Shown here: piece after piece, positions 1 to 9,088 of the stretch
How positions within the stretch are numbered: position 1 is the first letter of the stretch
Layout of the letters: each line of letters begins with the position of its first letter
Assembly (NCBI RefSeq): GCF_002093665.1
Contig: NZ_MRWE01000021.1
Coordinates: forward strand, 20,610-84,609
Direction of reading: 5' to 3'
Source of the DNA: Rouxiella badensis
GTDB taxonomy: Bacteria; Pseudomonadota; Gammaproteobacteria; Enterobacterales; Enterobacteriaceae
Length of the DNA: 64,000 bases
Notes under the pieces: model-generated
The model's input: the letters and a program-made list of their open reading frames with translations, nothing else
The model's database searches: none
What the model was told of the DNA's origin: nothing
Position numbers and translations under genes: made by a program

Positions 1-96
1 GCGGCCGGTTGCCCTGACTTTAATGCCTTTTCTCCGCAGATATTCTACTGCGTTGCGGCCTGGACCACTGGTTGCACCGGTAACCAATACCTTCAT
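1..96 (-). CDS. ybjS: NAD-dependent epimerase/dehydratase family protein, N-terminal fragment (YbjS-like)
   Basis: Only the first 32 codons lie in the window; the gene runs off the left edge. The fragment begins [20 protein letters not shown], with a Rossmann dinucleotide-binding motif G7-A-T-S-G-P-G starting right after the first beta strand, as in extended SDR epimerases and dehydratases. Its position directly downstream of ybjT on the same strand matches the E. coli order ybjT-ybjS, and the N-terminus resembles YbjS. The substrate is unknown. The ATG at 96-94 is the only reasonable start. Confidence in the family is high; the symbol rests on synteny and a short N-terminal match. Confidence 0.75.
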   Translation of the reverse strand, partial: MKVLVTGATSGPGRNAVEYLRRKGIKVRATGR

Positions 97-259
97 AAAT
101 ATCCGAATTCCGTGAAAATGTCGTTGCAGTCGGTCTCTAAACAGACCCCTGGCAAATAGGCGGCCATTCTTTCTCGAATTTCAACGCTATGCAATGAGAA
201 ACAGGATAACTTGTGACGCTGGCCGGTGCGTTTGCCTGCAAAATAGACCGGCCGCTTTT

Positions 260-1714
260 TCAGTGACCGCGCCGGTCTTTTTGCCGCGCCAGACTGGCTA
301 TTCTTTTCGCCATGCCGCGAAAAAGGAAAAGGTGCGCAGGCATCATTGCATACCAGTAGCACAGACCGCGCGCGCCGGCCGGATGCCACCAGGCGCTAAT
401 GTCGAGACTGCGTCTTTCGCCGTGGTCTTTCAGCGTAAACGTCAGCCTGCCCAGCCCCGGAGCCTTCATGCCGAACAATAGGGTCAGTGATTTTTCTGAT
501 ACCTTGCTGATAACCTTCCAGCCATCCACGTTGTCCCCGACCGAAAGTGTAGCCTTCGCGGGCCGACCCGGTGGTATTTTGTTGCCTAACAGCCGATCGA
601 TTCTTTGATGGAAACGCCACAGCCCTGGAGCAAAGAAGAACCCTTCCTCACCGCCCAGCTGTTGAATAACCCACCACAGACCGTTGAGTGACGCCGAGGT
701 CTCGAGACGGAATCCCACCTGTTTGGCATAGAAACCGTAACCCTTGCGCCAGCGGCGGTGTGCGTCCGGATCATTGCCCCACTCAGGGGTGTTCAAAACG
801 CTTTCCTCCTCTTGCGCCAGCGCCAGATTAATCGCCTCGTCAATTGAGGTCAGCGGCTGAGGTAGAAGCTGGCGCAGGGCATCGCTGTCGGAGGGCAGGT
901 CCTGCTTCAGGCCTTGAATCAGCGCCCGAACCAGCGGCGTTGGCACCGACGTCAACAGGCCGAGAAACGCCAGCGTCAGCAGCTGCGTGGGCAGAGGGAT
1001 CGGCACCAGCCAGCGGCGTTTGCCGCTCAGCGCGATAAAACGCTCCATCAGCTGACGATAGCTCATGTATTCCGGTCCGGCGGCGTCAAAAATACGATGC
1101 GCGACGCACGGATGCTCGATAAGCCCGTTGAGGTAGTAGAGCAGGTCGTTGAGGCCTATCGGGGACGAGTGTTTTCTTACCCATCTTGGCGGAGTCAGGA
1201 CCGGCAGGTTGTAAATCATGTCGCGCATCACCTCAAATGCCGCAGCGCCCGGGCCAATGACGATGCCCGCCCGCAGCTCGGTGACCGGAATAGGGCCCAG
1301 ACGGAACAGGTCACCGGTCAACTTGCGTGCCTGCAAATGCGGTGAAAAGGGCTTCTCCGGCTGCATTGAACCCAGGTAGATAACGTGTTTTATCGAGGAG
1401 TCTTTGAGTGCCAGCAGGGTGTTCTGCGCCGCTTGACGCTCTTTCTCGAACAGATCCTCGTCATCACTCATGGCGTGTACCAGATAAATCAGCACGTCAG
1501 CGCCTGCGAACGCATCGCGCAGGCTGGCATTGTGGTATACGTCGGCAAAGCAGCAGCGCACGCCCGGCCATTTTTGCGCGACTAACCAGTCTCGGCGTCT
1601 TGCGGCAGCGGTAACCTTATAACCCTGCTGAGTCAAATAGGGGACAAGGTGTTGGCCGATGTAGCCGCTGGCGCCGAGAACGACGACGCGGGTCTCTGCG
1701 TTGAGTGTTGGCAT
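260..1714 (-). CDS. ybjT: YbjT, SDR-type NAD(P)-binding protein with DUF2867 domain
   Basis: A 484-residue protein close in length to E. coli YbjT (about 476). An N-terminal Rossmann fold carries G14-A-S-G-Y-I-G20, typical of atypical SDRs; the C-terminal third (from about residue 330) resembles the DUF2867 region found with this fold. A hydrophobic stretch near residues 240-265 and a basic, aromatic C-terminus may indicate membrane contact. The reaction is not known. It lies between ltaE and ybjS on the same strand, as in E. coli. A GC-rich inverted repeat at 246-277 overlaps the stop codon and could act as a weak terminator. Family assignment is firm, function unknown. Confidence 0.85.
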   Translation of the reverse strand: MPTLNAETRVVVLGASGYIGQHLVPYLTQQGYKVTAAARRRDWLVAQKWPGVRCCFADVYHNASLRDAFAGADVLIYLVHAMSDDEDLFEKERQAAQNTLLALKDSSIKHVIYLGSMQPEKPFSPHLQARKLTGDLFRLGPIPVTELRAGIVIGPGAAAFEVMRDMIYNLPVLTPPRWVRKHSSPIGLNDLLYYLNGLIEHPCVAHRIFDAAGPEYMSYRQLMERFIALSGKRRWLVPIPLPTQLLTLAFLGLLTSVPTPLVRALIQGLKQDLPSDSDALRQLLPQPLTSIDEAINLALAQEEESVLNTPEWGNDPDAHRRWRKGYGFYAKQVGFRLETSASLNGLWWVIQQLGGEEGFFFAPGLWRFHQRIDRLLGNKIPPGRPAKATLSVGDNVDGWKVISKVSEKSLTLLFGMKAPGLGRLTFTLKDHGERRSLDISAWWHPAGARGLCYWYAMMPAHLFLFRGMAKRIASLARQKDRRGH

Positions 1715-1741
1715 CTTCCATTTTGCTCTTTCAGTGTGAAG

Positions 1742-1794
1742 AAAAGCGCCCGCAGACGGAGAGCGACGTCCCTGCTTCCATTCGGTCTGCGGGC
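1742..1794 (-). terminator. Inverted repeat / probable weak terminator downstream of ltaE
   Basis: A perfect 10-bp inverted repeat (GCCCGCAGAC at 1748-1757, GTCTGCGGGC at 1785-1794) with a 27-nt spacer lies between the ltaE stop and the ybjT start. Read on the minus strand it is followed by GCTTTTC, so it may terminate part of the ltaE transcript. The long loop makes this uncertain. Confidence 0.4.
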
Positions 1795-1800
1795 AGCGTA

Positions 1801-2814
1801 TTACGCCTGATTAGTCAGAAAACGTTGCCATAAATCGACAACCTTCTGTAAATCCTGACGGCTGATATTGATGTGAGTGATGATACGGGTCAGCGGACCT
1901 GACGAGATTATCACGCCGTGTTCGCGCATCCATGGGCCCAGCTTCGCCGCCTGTTCCGCTGACTGACGCACATAGAGAATATTGGTCTGCGCTCCGGGGA
2001 CGGCGATCTCCAGCCCAATGCCGCGCAGCTGCTGCTCGAGCCATTTGGCATTATCGTGGTCTTCTTTCAGGCGCTGGACGTTATTTTCCAACGCATAGAT
2101 TCCCGCCGCCGCCAGAATCCCCGACTGACGCATGCCGCCGCCGGTCATTTTTCGCCAGCGATTGGCGCGATGAATGTACTCTTTACTGCCCACCAGCAAG
2201 GAGCCTACGGGCGCACCGAGCCCTTTCGACAGGCAGAGGGTCAGGGTGTCGCAATAGCGGGTAATCTCACTCAGCGGCACGTCGAGTGCGACGGCGGCAT
2301 TCATGATGCGCGCGCCATCGATATGTAACGCCAGCCCTTTTTCACGCGTGAATTCAAAGGCCTTTTTCAGATACTCCAGCGGCAATACCTTGCCACTGTG
2401 GGTGTTTTCTAGGCTTAGCAGGCGGGTACGTGCGAAGTGAATGTCGTCAATTTTGATAGCTGCTGCGACTTTGTCGAGGGGAAGGGATCCGTCGTCGGCC
2501 ATGTCCAGCGGCTGTGGCTGAATGCTGCCGAGTACCGCTGCGCCTCCGGCCTCATACATATAGTTGTGTGCTTTTTGGCCAACGATGTATTCATCACCGC
2601 GCTGGCAGTGGGTCAGCAGGGCCACCAGGTTGGCCTGAGTGCCGGTGGGGAGAAACAGGGCGGCCTCTTTGCCTGTCAACTCACAGATCAGTGCCTGAAG
2701 GGCGTTGACGGTCGGGTCATCGCCATACACATCATCGCCTACCTCGGCCTGGTACATGGCCTGACGCATAGCCTCATTTGGGCGCGTAACGGTGTCACTG
2801 CGTAAATCGATCAA
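1801..2814 (-). CDS. ltaE: Low-specificity L-threonine aldolase
   Basis: A 337-residue PLP enzyme (E. coli LtaE 333) that cleaves L-threonine and L-allo-threonine to glycine and acetaldehyde, an alternative glycine source in the cytoplasm. The start MIDLRSDTVTRP is the family signature; the PLP lysine is K197 in TLCLSKGLGAP, and HIDGARI near 164-170 carries the aspartate that contacts the pyridine nitrogen. The ATG at 2814 follows a GAGAGGAAG-type ribosome site. It lies downstream of poxB and upstream of ybjT as in E. coli, separated from poxB by a hairpin, so it probably has its own promoter. Confidence 0.95.
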   Translation of the reverse strand: MIDLRSDTVTRPNEAMRQAMYQAEVGDDVYGDDPTVNALQALICELTGKEAALFLPTGTQANLVALLTHCQRGDEYIVGQKAHNYMYEAGGAAVLGSIQPQPLDMADDGSLPLDKVAAAIKIDDIHFARTRLLSLENTHSGKVLPLEYLKKAFEFTREKGLALHIDGARIMNAAVALDVPLSEITRYCDTLTLCLSKGLGAPVGSLLVGSKEYIHRANRWRKMTGGGMRQSGILAAAGIYALENNVQRLKEDHDNAKWLEQQLRGIGLEIAVPGAQTNILYVRQSAEQAAKLGPWMREHGVIISSGPLTRIITHINISRQDLQKVVDLWQRFLTNQA

Positions 2815-2853
2815 CGTTGCTTCCTCTCACTCATGGCCTGAACTTTGGGGGGT

Positions 2854-2876
2854 GAAAAGGGGCGATATACGCCCCT
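2854..2876 (-). terminator. Probable terminator of poxB
   Basis: A 7-bp perfect stem (AGGGGCG / CGCCCCT, 2858-2876) with a 5-nt loop; on the minus strand it is followed by TTTTC. It sits between the poxB stop and the ltaE start. Confidence 0.5.
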
Positions 2877-2935
2877 CGGTGGAATATTCTTTCCACTATA
2901 TACCTATAAATATGCGCAATGCGGAAGGGTTTTCT

Positions 2936-4657
2936 TCAGCGTAACCAGTTGGTTTTAGCCAATTCAACCACTTCATCGCCGCGACCATTAATAATCGCGC
3001 GCAGCATGTAGAGGCTAAAGCCCTTGGCCTGCTCCATTTTGATCTGCGGCGGCATCGCCAGCTCTTCCTTGGCGGTGATGACATCAATCAGCACTGGACC
3101 CTCGTGCGCGAAGGCCTCTTGCAGCGCGGCATTAAGCTGCGAAGCCTTTTCGACACGAATACCTTTAATACCGGAGGCCTCGGCAATAGCAGCGAAATTC
3201 GGGTTCTCCAGCTCGGTGCCGTCGGTCAGATAACCGCCGGACTTCATCTCCATTGCCACGAATCCCAGCGAGCTGTTGTTGAAAATGACCAGCTTGACCG
3301 GCAGTTTGTGCTGGGCGATGGAGAGGAAGTCTCCCATCAGCATGGCGAATCCGCCGTCGCCGCACATCGCCACCACCTGTCGATTTCTGTCGATAGCCTG
3401 CGCGCCGATAGCCTGTGGCATGGCGTTGGCCATTGATCCGTGATTGAAGGAGCCCAGCAGGCGGCGTCTGCCGTTCATTTTAAGATAGCGGCAGGCCCAG
3501 ACGGTTGGCGTGCCAACGTCGCAGGTAAATATCGCGTCATCGGCGGCATACTCGCTAATCTGTTTAGCCAGGTACTGTGGGTGAATCGGCTGCTTGTCGT
3601 TGAGGGTCGCCAGGTCGTCAAGCCCTTTGCGCGCTTCTTGATAGTGTTTTAGCGCCTTATCCAGAAAACTGGCGTCGGTTTTAGCCACCAGGCCGGGCAG
3701 CAGGGCGGCGAGCGTAGATTTCACGTCTCCCACCAGGGCGACATCAACGTGGCAGTGTGAGCCGATGCTGCCCGGATTGATATCAATCTGAATGATTTTG
3801 GCATCGGTCGGGTAGAAGGCGCGATACGGGAACTGAGTGCCGAGCAGGACCAGCGTGTCGGCGTTCATCATGGCGTGATAACCGGAAGAGAAACCGATGA
3901 GACCGGTCATGCCGACGTCATAAGGGTTGTCCCATTCGACGTATTCCTTCCCGCGTAAGGCATGCACCACCGGCGCTTTCAGCGTTTCGGCAAGCTTGAC
4001 TACCTCCTGATGGGCACCCGCACAGCCGCTGCCGCACATGAGCGTAATATTGGAGGAGCCGTTTAGCAGTTCGGCGAGCTTTGCAATCTCTGAACCCTGC
4101 GGTTGGACTACCGGCGGCAGCGGTTGATACCACTGCGTGCTGGCCTCTTCAGGCGCGGGCTTGAGGGCGACGTCGCCCGGCAGCACGATAACCGAGACGC
4201 CCTTGCCGAGAATCGCTTTACGCATCGCGATGGCGAGCACCTGAGGCAACTGCTCCGGGTTACTTATTAGCTCACAGTAATGGCTGCATTCGCGAAAGAT
4301 ATCGGTTGGGTGTGTTTCCTGAAAATATCCACTGCCTATCTCGCTGGAGGGAATATGCGCAGCGATGGCAACCACCGGCACGCGGTTGCGATGACAGTCG
4401 TAAAGCCCGTTAATCAGATGCAGATTGCCCGGTCCGCACGAACCGGCGCAGACCGCAAGCTTGCCGGTAATCTGCGCCTCGGCACCGGCGGCGAAGGCCG
4501 CGACCTCTTCGTGGCGGGTGCCAATCCACTCGATAGTGCCCATACGGTTAAGGCTGTCGCTCAGGCCGTTAAGCGAGTCGCCGGTCACGCCCCAAATTCT
4601 TTTTACGCCAGCTTCTTCGAGCGTTTTCGCGATAAATGCCGCTACGGTTTGTTTCAT
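2936..4657 (-). CDS. poxB: Pyruvate dehydrogenase (quinone) / pyruvate oxidase PoxB
   Basis: A 573-residue thiamine diphosphate- and FAD-dependent peripheral membrane enzyme that oxidatively decarboxylates pyruvate to acetate and CO2 and passes electrons to ubiquinone. The start [17 protein letters not shown] aligns with E. coli PoxB (572 residues); the ATG at 4657 follows GGAGGGA, so the upstream in-frame ATG is rejected. The catalytic glutamate segment [17 protein letters not shown] and the ThDP motif [12 protein letters not shown]...FNN near residues 430-465 are present. The C-terminus ([24 protein letters not shown]) matches the lipid-binding activation helix of E. coli PoxB. The hcp-hcr genes that neighbour poxB in E. 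coli are missing. Confidence 0.97.
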   Translation of the reverse strand: MKQTVAAFIAKTLEEAGVKRIWGVTGDSLNGLSDSLNRMGTIEWIGTRHEEVAAFAAGAEAQITGKLAVCAGSCGPGNLHLINGLYDCHRNRVPVVAIAAHIPSSEIGSGYFQETHPTDIFRECSHYCELISNPEQLPQVLAIAMRKAILGKGVSVIVLPGDVALKPAPEEASTQWYQPLPPVVQPQGSEIAKLAELLNGSSNITLMCGSGCAGAHQEVVKLAETLKAPVVHALRGKEYVEWDNPYDVGMTGLIGFSSGYHAMMNADTLVLLGTQFPYRAFYPTDAKIIQIDINPGSIGSHCHVDVALVGDVKSTLAALLPGLVAKTDASFLDKALKHYQEARKGLDDLATLNDKQPIHPQYLAKQISEYAADDAIFTCDVGTPTVWACRYLKMNGRRRLLGSFNHGSMANAMPQAIGAQAIDRNRQVVAMCGDGGFAMLMGDFLSIAQHKLPVKLVIFNNSSLGFVAMEMKSGGYLTDGTELENPNFAAIAEASGIKGIRVEKASQLNAALQEAFAHEGPVLIDVITAKEELAMPPQIKMEQAKGFSLYMLRAIINGRGDEVVELAKTNWLR

Positions 4658-4737
4658 GAATCCCTCCGGTATTTTTAGATTTTTCAAGCCGCTGAGAAAT
4701 TTTCTGCGGTATCAATAAATTTAAAACTTCTGGAGGT

Positions 4738-4745
4738 AAGCATAG
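4738..4745 (-). promoter_or_regulatory. Candidate sigmaS-type -10 element of poxB
   Basis: On the minus strand CTATGCTT, close to the stationary-phase -10 consensus CTAYACTT, lies 80 bp upstream of the poxB ATG. E. coli poxB is known to be RpoS-dependent. A single short element; suggestive only. Confidence 0.35.
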
Positions 4746-4767
4746 ACGATAAGATTTTATCGGCGTT

Positions 4768-5667
4768 TCAGGATGAAAATACCGCCATCAGGACGGGGGC
4801 GACCAGGCTGAGCACAAACCCATGCACCACGGCGGCGGGAACCATGTCCAGCCCGCCGCTGCGCTGAAGCACTGGCAGGGTGAAATCCATCGAGGTCGCA
4901 CCGCACAGGCCCAAAGCCGAGGAGCGGCTGCTGCGCACCAGCGTGGGGATGAGCATAATCGCGCACAGCTCGCGCGCCAGGTCGTTAAAGAAGGCCGCGC
5001 TGCCAATCACCGGTCCGAAAGCATCGGTCAATACAATGCCGGAGAGCGAATACCAGCCGTAGCCGGAGGCCATCGCCAGCCCGGTTTTCAGCGGTAATCC
5101 CAACAGCAGTGCAGCGAGCAGTCCGCCGCCGAGCGACGTTGCGCCGACCACGGTTGCCACCATCATTCCGCGGCGATTAAGGATTATCTGACGCAGCGTC
5201 AGGCTGCTATTGCCCAGCTGGATGCCGACAATCACCAGCAGAAAGATCAGCGCCGCCTCGCTGGCTTCGCTGGCATAGGTGAGCCAGTGCCACTGCGTTA
5301 GACCCAGCAGAAAGCCGCCGACCACGACGCCACACAGGCGCAGTGAGTCGAGCGCCATGCCGAGCCGAGAGGGCAGTTTTTCCTGACGAAACTGGGTTTT
5401 CCACGGCTTACGACGTTCGAGCAGCCACAGGGCAATCAAATTGACGGCAAAAATACAGACGAAAAAAACCGCCGTGTATTTGAAAATCATCAGTAAATTG
5501 GCGCTTAGGTTATCGAGAAATGCCAGGCTGACGCCCATGATAAAAAGGATCACATACACCATGGCGCTCAGCAGCCTGTCGACCGTGTGCAGCAGGCGGC
5601 GGTTTTTAACCGGAATGAGGTAACCGAGGATTAGCGGGACTAGAATAATTAACAAGCCAGAGTACAT
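4768..5667 (-). CDS. lysO: L-lysine exporter LysO (YbjE)
   Basis: An inner-membrane protein of 299 residues, the same length as E. coli LysO, made almost entirely of hydrophobic segments. LysO exports lysine and the toxic analogue thialysine. The chosen ATG at 5667 gives MYSGLLIILVPLILGYLIPV, which aligns with the E. coli start; translation further upstream would add about 90 residues with no counterpart. Conserved segments GYGWYSLSGIVLTDAFGPVIGSAAFFNDLARE and CGATSMDFTLPVLQRSGG-type motifs near 190-270 mark the LysO core. It ends 80 bp before poxB transcription begins and is divergent from ybjD. E. coli lysO is ArgP-controlled; an ArgP site was not recognised here. Confidence 0.93.
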   Translation of the reverse strand: MYSGLLIILVPLILGYLIPVKNRRLLHTVDRLLSAMVYVILFIMGVSLAFLDNLSANLLMIFKYTAVFFVCIFAVNLIALWLLERRKPWKTQFRQEKLPSRLGMALDSLRLCGVVVGGFLLGLTQWHWLTYASEASEAALIFLLVIVGIQLGNSSLTLRQIILNRRGMMVATVVGATSLGGGLLAALLLGLPLKTGLAMASGYGWYSLSGIVLTDAFGPVIGSAAFFNDLARELCAIMLIPTLVRSSRSSALGLCGATSMDFTLPVLQRSGGLDMVPAAVVHGFVLSLVAPVLMAVFSS

Positions 5668-5800
5668 TTTTAACAGAGTCCATTCGTTATTGTGATAATT
5701 CGAAGTATTGTAATAATGGTAAGCATTGTAACAGCGCCCTTTTTTATAGCCATGCTCAACGCGGGAACCGGACCAGAAAATAGTCGCACGGGAGGTGCCA

Positions 5801-7579
5801 ATGTATCTTGAGCATATCGATATTGTCGGTTTTCGGGGGATTAACCGTCTCTCGCTGACCTTGACCCAGCCAGACCGGCGTGGGGTGGCGCTGGACTCGC
5901 TCCATGAAGAGCGTGGACAGGCCAATTTGGGCACTATTAACACTAACACCGTTCTGTTGGGGGAAAATGCGTGGGGTAAATCGAGCCTGCTTGATGCCCT
6001 GACGCTGTTGTTATCGCCAGAGCCGGAGCTTTACTGTTTTCAGGAACAGGATTTTCATTTCCCGGCCGGTGAACAGCAGGAAAAACAGCGTTATCTTCAC
6101 GTCGTCTTCACCTTCTGTGAGAACCAGCCAGGCAATCACATGTCCCCGCGATTCAACCCACTGTCACCGCTCTGGGTGCGCTGCGAAGATCGTCTTAATC
6201 GCATCTATTATCGGCTTGAAGGTGAGATGGACAACGACGGCAGTGTGGCGACGTGGCGATCGTTTCTGGCCGCCAACGGGGAACCGCTGGCGCTCAGTAC
6301 CATTGATCCTCTGGCCAAAGTGTTGATCAAACTCCATCCTGTTTTACGCCTTCGCGATGCGCGTTTTGTTCGACGGATCCGTAAGGAAGATCTTGCGCCG
6401 CAGTTGCAGCAGGATGCCGGTAAAATGGCCAAGCAACTCGACGAACTGACGCGCAGCCTGATCCATAATCCGCAGGCGTTGACCAATGCCGAACTGCGGC
6501 AAGGTCTGGCGGCGATGCAACAGCTGCTCGAGCACTACTTTGGGATGAACAGCATTACGCAGGGCGGAAATTCTGCCGTCGACGAGCGTAATCGAAGCCG
6601 TCAGTCCTGGCAGCAAAAGCGCCACGGCAGGGCGGAGAGCCGTCAGGCATGGCGATCGCTGAATAACATTAACCAGATGATTGCTGAACCTAACAGTCGC
6701 AGTATGCGCGTGATGCTGCTGGCGATGTTTTCGACGCTGCTCCAGGCCAAGGGGTCGGTTGCGCTGCATCCCGATGCGCGCCCACTGCTGCTGATTGAGG
6801 ACCCGGAAACGCGCCTGCATCCGATCATGCTTTCTGTGGCGTGGGGGCTGCTCGAACAGCTTCCCCTACAGCGCATCACTACCACCAACTCGGGCGACCT
6901 GCTGTCGCTGGTACCGGTCGAGCAGATATGCAGATTGGTGAGGGAGTCGGGCAAGGTCGCGGCATACAGCATTGGGCCACAGGGCATGAGCTCTGAAGAC
7001 AGTCGCCGCATCGCGTTTCATATCCGCTATAGCCGTCCTTCGTCGCTGTTTGCACGCTGCTGGCTGCTGGTGGAGGGGGAAACCGAGGTCTGGCTGTTGA
7101 ACCAGTTGGCACGCCAGTGTGGCTATAATTTTGAGTCGGAAGGCATCAAGGTGATCGAGTTTGCACAAAGCGGGCTTAAGCCGCTGCTGCGTTTTGCTCG
7201 TCAGATGGGGATTGAGTGGCACGTGCTGGTGGACGGCGACGAAGCGGGCAGAAAATACGCCGCAACGGTGGCCAGTCTGGTAGAGAATCACGACGATATT
7301 CTGCGCGACCGCTTGACGGCATTGCCAGCGCTGGACATTGAAAACTATCTCTATCGCAATGGTTTTGAAGACGTCTATCGTCGCGCGGCGGGAACGCCGG
7401 AGCACGCTCCCATTTCCGCACGTCATATCATCGAAAAGGCGGTGCACCGCAGCTCGAAACCGGATTTAGCCATCGAGGTAGCGATGTCGGCGTCGGGGCG
7501 GGGTAACAGTGCGGTACCGTCGGTGTTAAAGCAGATGTTTTCGCGAGTGGCATGGCTCGCCCGTGGGCGTGCCGACTAA
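5801..7579 (+). CDS. ybjD: YbjD, OLD-family ATP-dependent endonuclease (ABC ATPase + TOPRIM)
   Basis: A 592-residue member of the overcoming-lysogenization-defect family. The N-terminal ABC-type ATPase has Walker A GENAWGKSS at 54-62 and a Walker B-like LLIEDPETRLHP near 330; the C-terminal TOPRIM domain shows LLVEGETEVWLL and HVLVDGDEAG, the metal-binding acidic residues expected of a nuclease. The ATG at 5801 sits 5 nt after GGAGG. Compared with E. coli YbjD there are roughly 20-25 extra residues (about 24-49) between the first strands and Walker A. Its biological role is not established. It is divergent from lysO and convergent with ybjX across a repeat array. Confidence 0.9.
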   Translation: MYLEHIDIVGFRGINRLSLTLTQPDRRGVALDSLHEERGQANLGTINTNTVLLGENAWGKSSLLDALTLLLSPEPELYCFQEQDFHFPAGEQQEKQRYLHVVFTFCENQPGNHMSPRFNPLSPLWVRCEDRLNRIYYRLEGEMDNDGSVATWRSFLAANGEPLALSTIDPLAKVLIKLHPVLRLRDARFVRRIRKEDLAPQLQQDAGKMAKQLDELTRSLIHNPQALTNAELRQGLAAMQQLLEHYFGMNSITQGGNSAVDERNRSRQSWQQKRHGRAESRQAWRSLNNINQMIAEPNSRSMRVMLLAMFSTLLQAKGSVALHPDARPLLLIEDPETRLHPIMLSVAWGLLEQLPLQRITTTNSGDLLSLVPVEQICRLVRESGKVAAYSIGPQGMSSEDSRRIAFHIRYSRPSSLFARCWLLVEGETEVWLLNQLARQCGYNFESEGIKVIEFAQSGLKPLLRFARQMGIEWHVLVDGDEAGRKYAATVASLVENHDDILRDRLTALPALDIENYLYRNGFEDVYRRAAGTPEHAPISARHIIEKAVHRSSKPDLAIEVAMSASGRGNSAVPSVLKQMFSRVAWLARGRAD

Positions 7580-7590
7580 TAGCCTTCGTC

Positions 7591-8033
7591 CTTGGCGCTG
7601 CCACGGCGTTGGCTGCGCGCGCTTACCCCAGTTACTGACTTGTGTCAGCTCCTGGGGATGCGCTTACTTGCCGCCTTGTTGCAGCCCCAATGACTTGGCT
7701 ATGGCCTTCTTGCCTGGCGCTGCCACGGCGTTGGCTGCGCGCGCTTACCCCAGTTACTGACTTGTGTCAGCTCCTGGGGATGCGCTTACTTGCCGCCTTG
7801 TTGCAGCCCCAATGACTTGGCTATGGCCTTCTTGCCTGGCGCTGCCACGGCGTTGGCTGCGCGCGCTTACCCCAGTTACTGACTTGTGTCAGCTCCTGGG
7901 GATGCGCTTACTTGCCGCCTTGTTGCAGCACCAATGACTTGGCTATGGCCTTCTTGCCTGGCGCTGCCACGGCGTTGGCTGCGCGCTTACCCCAGTTACT
8001 GACTTGTGTCAGCTCCTGAGGATGCGCTTATTA
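7591..8033. repeat. Tandem array of ERIC-like (IRU) repeats, 122-bp period, about 3.6 copies
   Basis: Four successive copies start near 7591, 7713, 7835 and 7957 with an exact 122-bp period; the fourth stops at the ybjX stop codon. Each copy has a core palindrome CCCCAG-TTA-CTGAC-TTGT-GTCAG-CTC-CTGGGG. Read on the minus strand the core is CCCCAGGAGCTGACACAAG followed by TCAGTAACTGGGGTAAGCG and GCGCAGCCAACGC, which closely follows the enterobacterial ERIC core. Copies are almost identical: single-base changes (7929 region CACC for CCCC; CCTGAGG for CCTGGGG in the last copy) and loss of one GC in the fourth. 122 is not a multiple of 3, so this is not coding. It fills the whole space between convergent ybjD and ybjX. 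Confidence 0.9.
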
Positions 8034-8975
8034 CGCGAATTTACCGCGGATTTGGGTCTCCATTTCGTCGAGCAACTGGTAGCGGCGTCGATATTCGGCG
8101 CGCTTTTTGCTAGCGATTTCGTCCAGCGATTTATGGCTCACCTGCGGTGGGAAATGGAAATAACCCTCGGGATGACGATGTGCGCCTAGCGTCTCCCAGA
8201 AGGCGTCATAATCGGCAAAGACAAACTGTTTACGTTTGTTATAGCGCGGGCTTTCGTAGATATGAGTTTGATTCCCCACGGCAAGCACCTGCGACATATT
8301 TAGTTTCTCGGCAATAAGCAGCACGGCTTCCATTAATATCCGTTTTGGAAACAGGCCATGGCAGGCTTTGGTCGCAGTTTGAATTTGCTGATGTTCGACC
8401 TGTTGGCCGGGTCCCTGCAATGCCCCGATAAATAACGTTGACTGTTTCTTATAATCAATCAGTGCAAAGGTAATATTCGCCAGCGGGATACCCATTTCAT
8501 TATTAAACATAAGGGTAACTTCCCCTTCTTTGTCTAAATGATGATTAGCATTCATGCTGATAGAATAAGCATTGTCGTCTTTGCCAATTATCGTTGCCAG
8601 CGTCAGAGAATCTTTACCCAGATGCCCAATCTGCATCGTAATCGGCATGCGATCGCGCATATAGCGGTAGTGATCGCGCAAACCTTTGACGTGCTGTTCC
8701 CGCGTCATATTCACCGCCAGATAAGGGCGATGGACCTTGCAGGGCAGAGTAGGCTGTGCCATCAAGATCTCGTCTTTAAGCGGATGAGATGCGATGTCAT
8801 TCATTAATTTAAGGGTCGAACGTGGATAAACCAGGCAGCGCGCCAGAAACTTTATGCGATAGAAAGGTTTGCTCCACATCTTACCCGGAATAAATTGCCC
8901 GGTAATTAATGAGGATATTAGTGCGACGCCAGACTGTGCTCTAACGCGAGAAGCCGGAAAGCTTAAGATTGACAT
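8031..8975 (-). CDS. ybjX: YbjX, VirK/YbjX family protein (DUF535)
   Basis: A 314-residue protein of the VirK/YbjX family. Recognisable segments are GQFIPGKMW, MAQPTLPCKVHRPYLAVNMTR-like text near 75-95, GLQGP and ATKACHGLFPKRILMEAV near 205-225, and the C-terminal EIASKKRAEYRRRYQLLDEM. Members in Salmonella and Shigella are PhoP-regulated and linked to outer-membrane changes and peptide resistance; the biochemical activity is unknown. I chose the ATG at 8975 because about 17 residues precede ALISSLITGQ, as in E. coli YbjX; a GTG at 9044 would add 23 residues. Neither start has a strong ribosome site. A PhoP box lies upstream (9072-9088). The stop codon abuts the ERIC-like array. Confidence 0.85.
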   Translation of the reverse strand: MSILSFPASRVRAQSGVALISSLITGQFIPGKMWSKPFYRIKFLARCLVYPRSTLKLMNDIASHPLKDEILMAQPTLPCKVHRPYLAVNMTREQHVKGLRDHYRYMRDRMPITMQIGHLGKDSLTLATIIGKDDNAYSISMNANHHLDKEGEVTLMFNNEMGIPLANITFALIDYKKQSTLFIGALQGPGQQVEHQQIQTATKACHGLFPKRILMEAVLLIAEKLNMSQVLAVGNQTHIYESPRYNKRKQFVFADYDAFWETLGAHRHPEGYFHFPPQVSHKSLDEIASKKRAEYRRRYQLLDEMETQIRGKFA

Positions 8976-9054
8976 GTTCGGTAACCAATAAATGATATTG
9001 GAACCATTTGAACAGCTAGATTTTAAACCAGATAACAACGGCACTATGGGCTAA

Positions 9055-9088
9055 AATATATCTTAGCGGATTGTTTATAGATGGTTTA
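9055..9088 (-). promoter_or_regulatory. PhoP box (reverse orientation) and candidate -10 upstream of ybjX
   Basis: TGTTTA-TAGAT-GGTTTA at 9072-9088 (plus strand) fits the PhoP direct-repeat consensus (T/G)GTTTA-N5-(T/G)GTTTA at every position. On the minus strand a TATATT hexamer at 9060-9055 lies 11 bp further along toward ybjX, about the usual spacing to a -10. The box faces away from ybjX, an orientation known for some PhoP promoters. Confidence 0.6.

Noticed and set aside
5801..7579. YbjD as part of a Gabija-type or other defence island
   Set aside because: No UvrD-like helicase, reverse transcriptase, restriction or mobile genes next to it; it sits in conserved core synteny.
7563..7760. 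Open frame through the start of the repeat array
   Set aside because: The 122-bp period is not a multiple of 3, so the frame changes in each copy; the peptide is only a translation of repeats.
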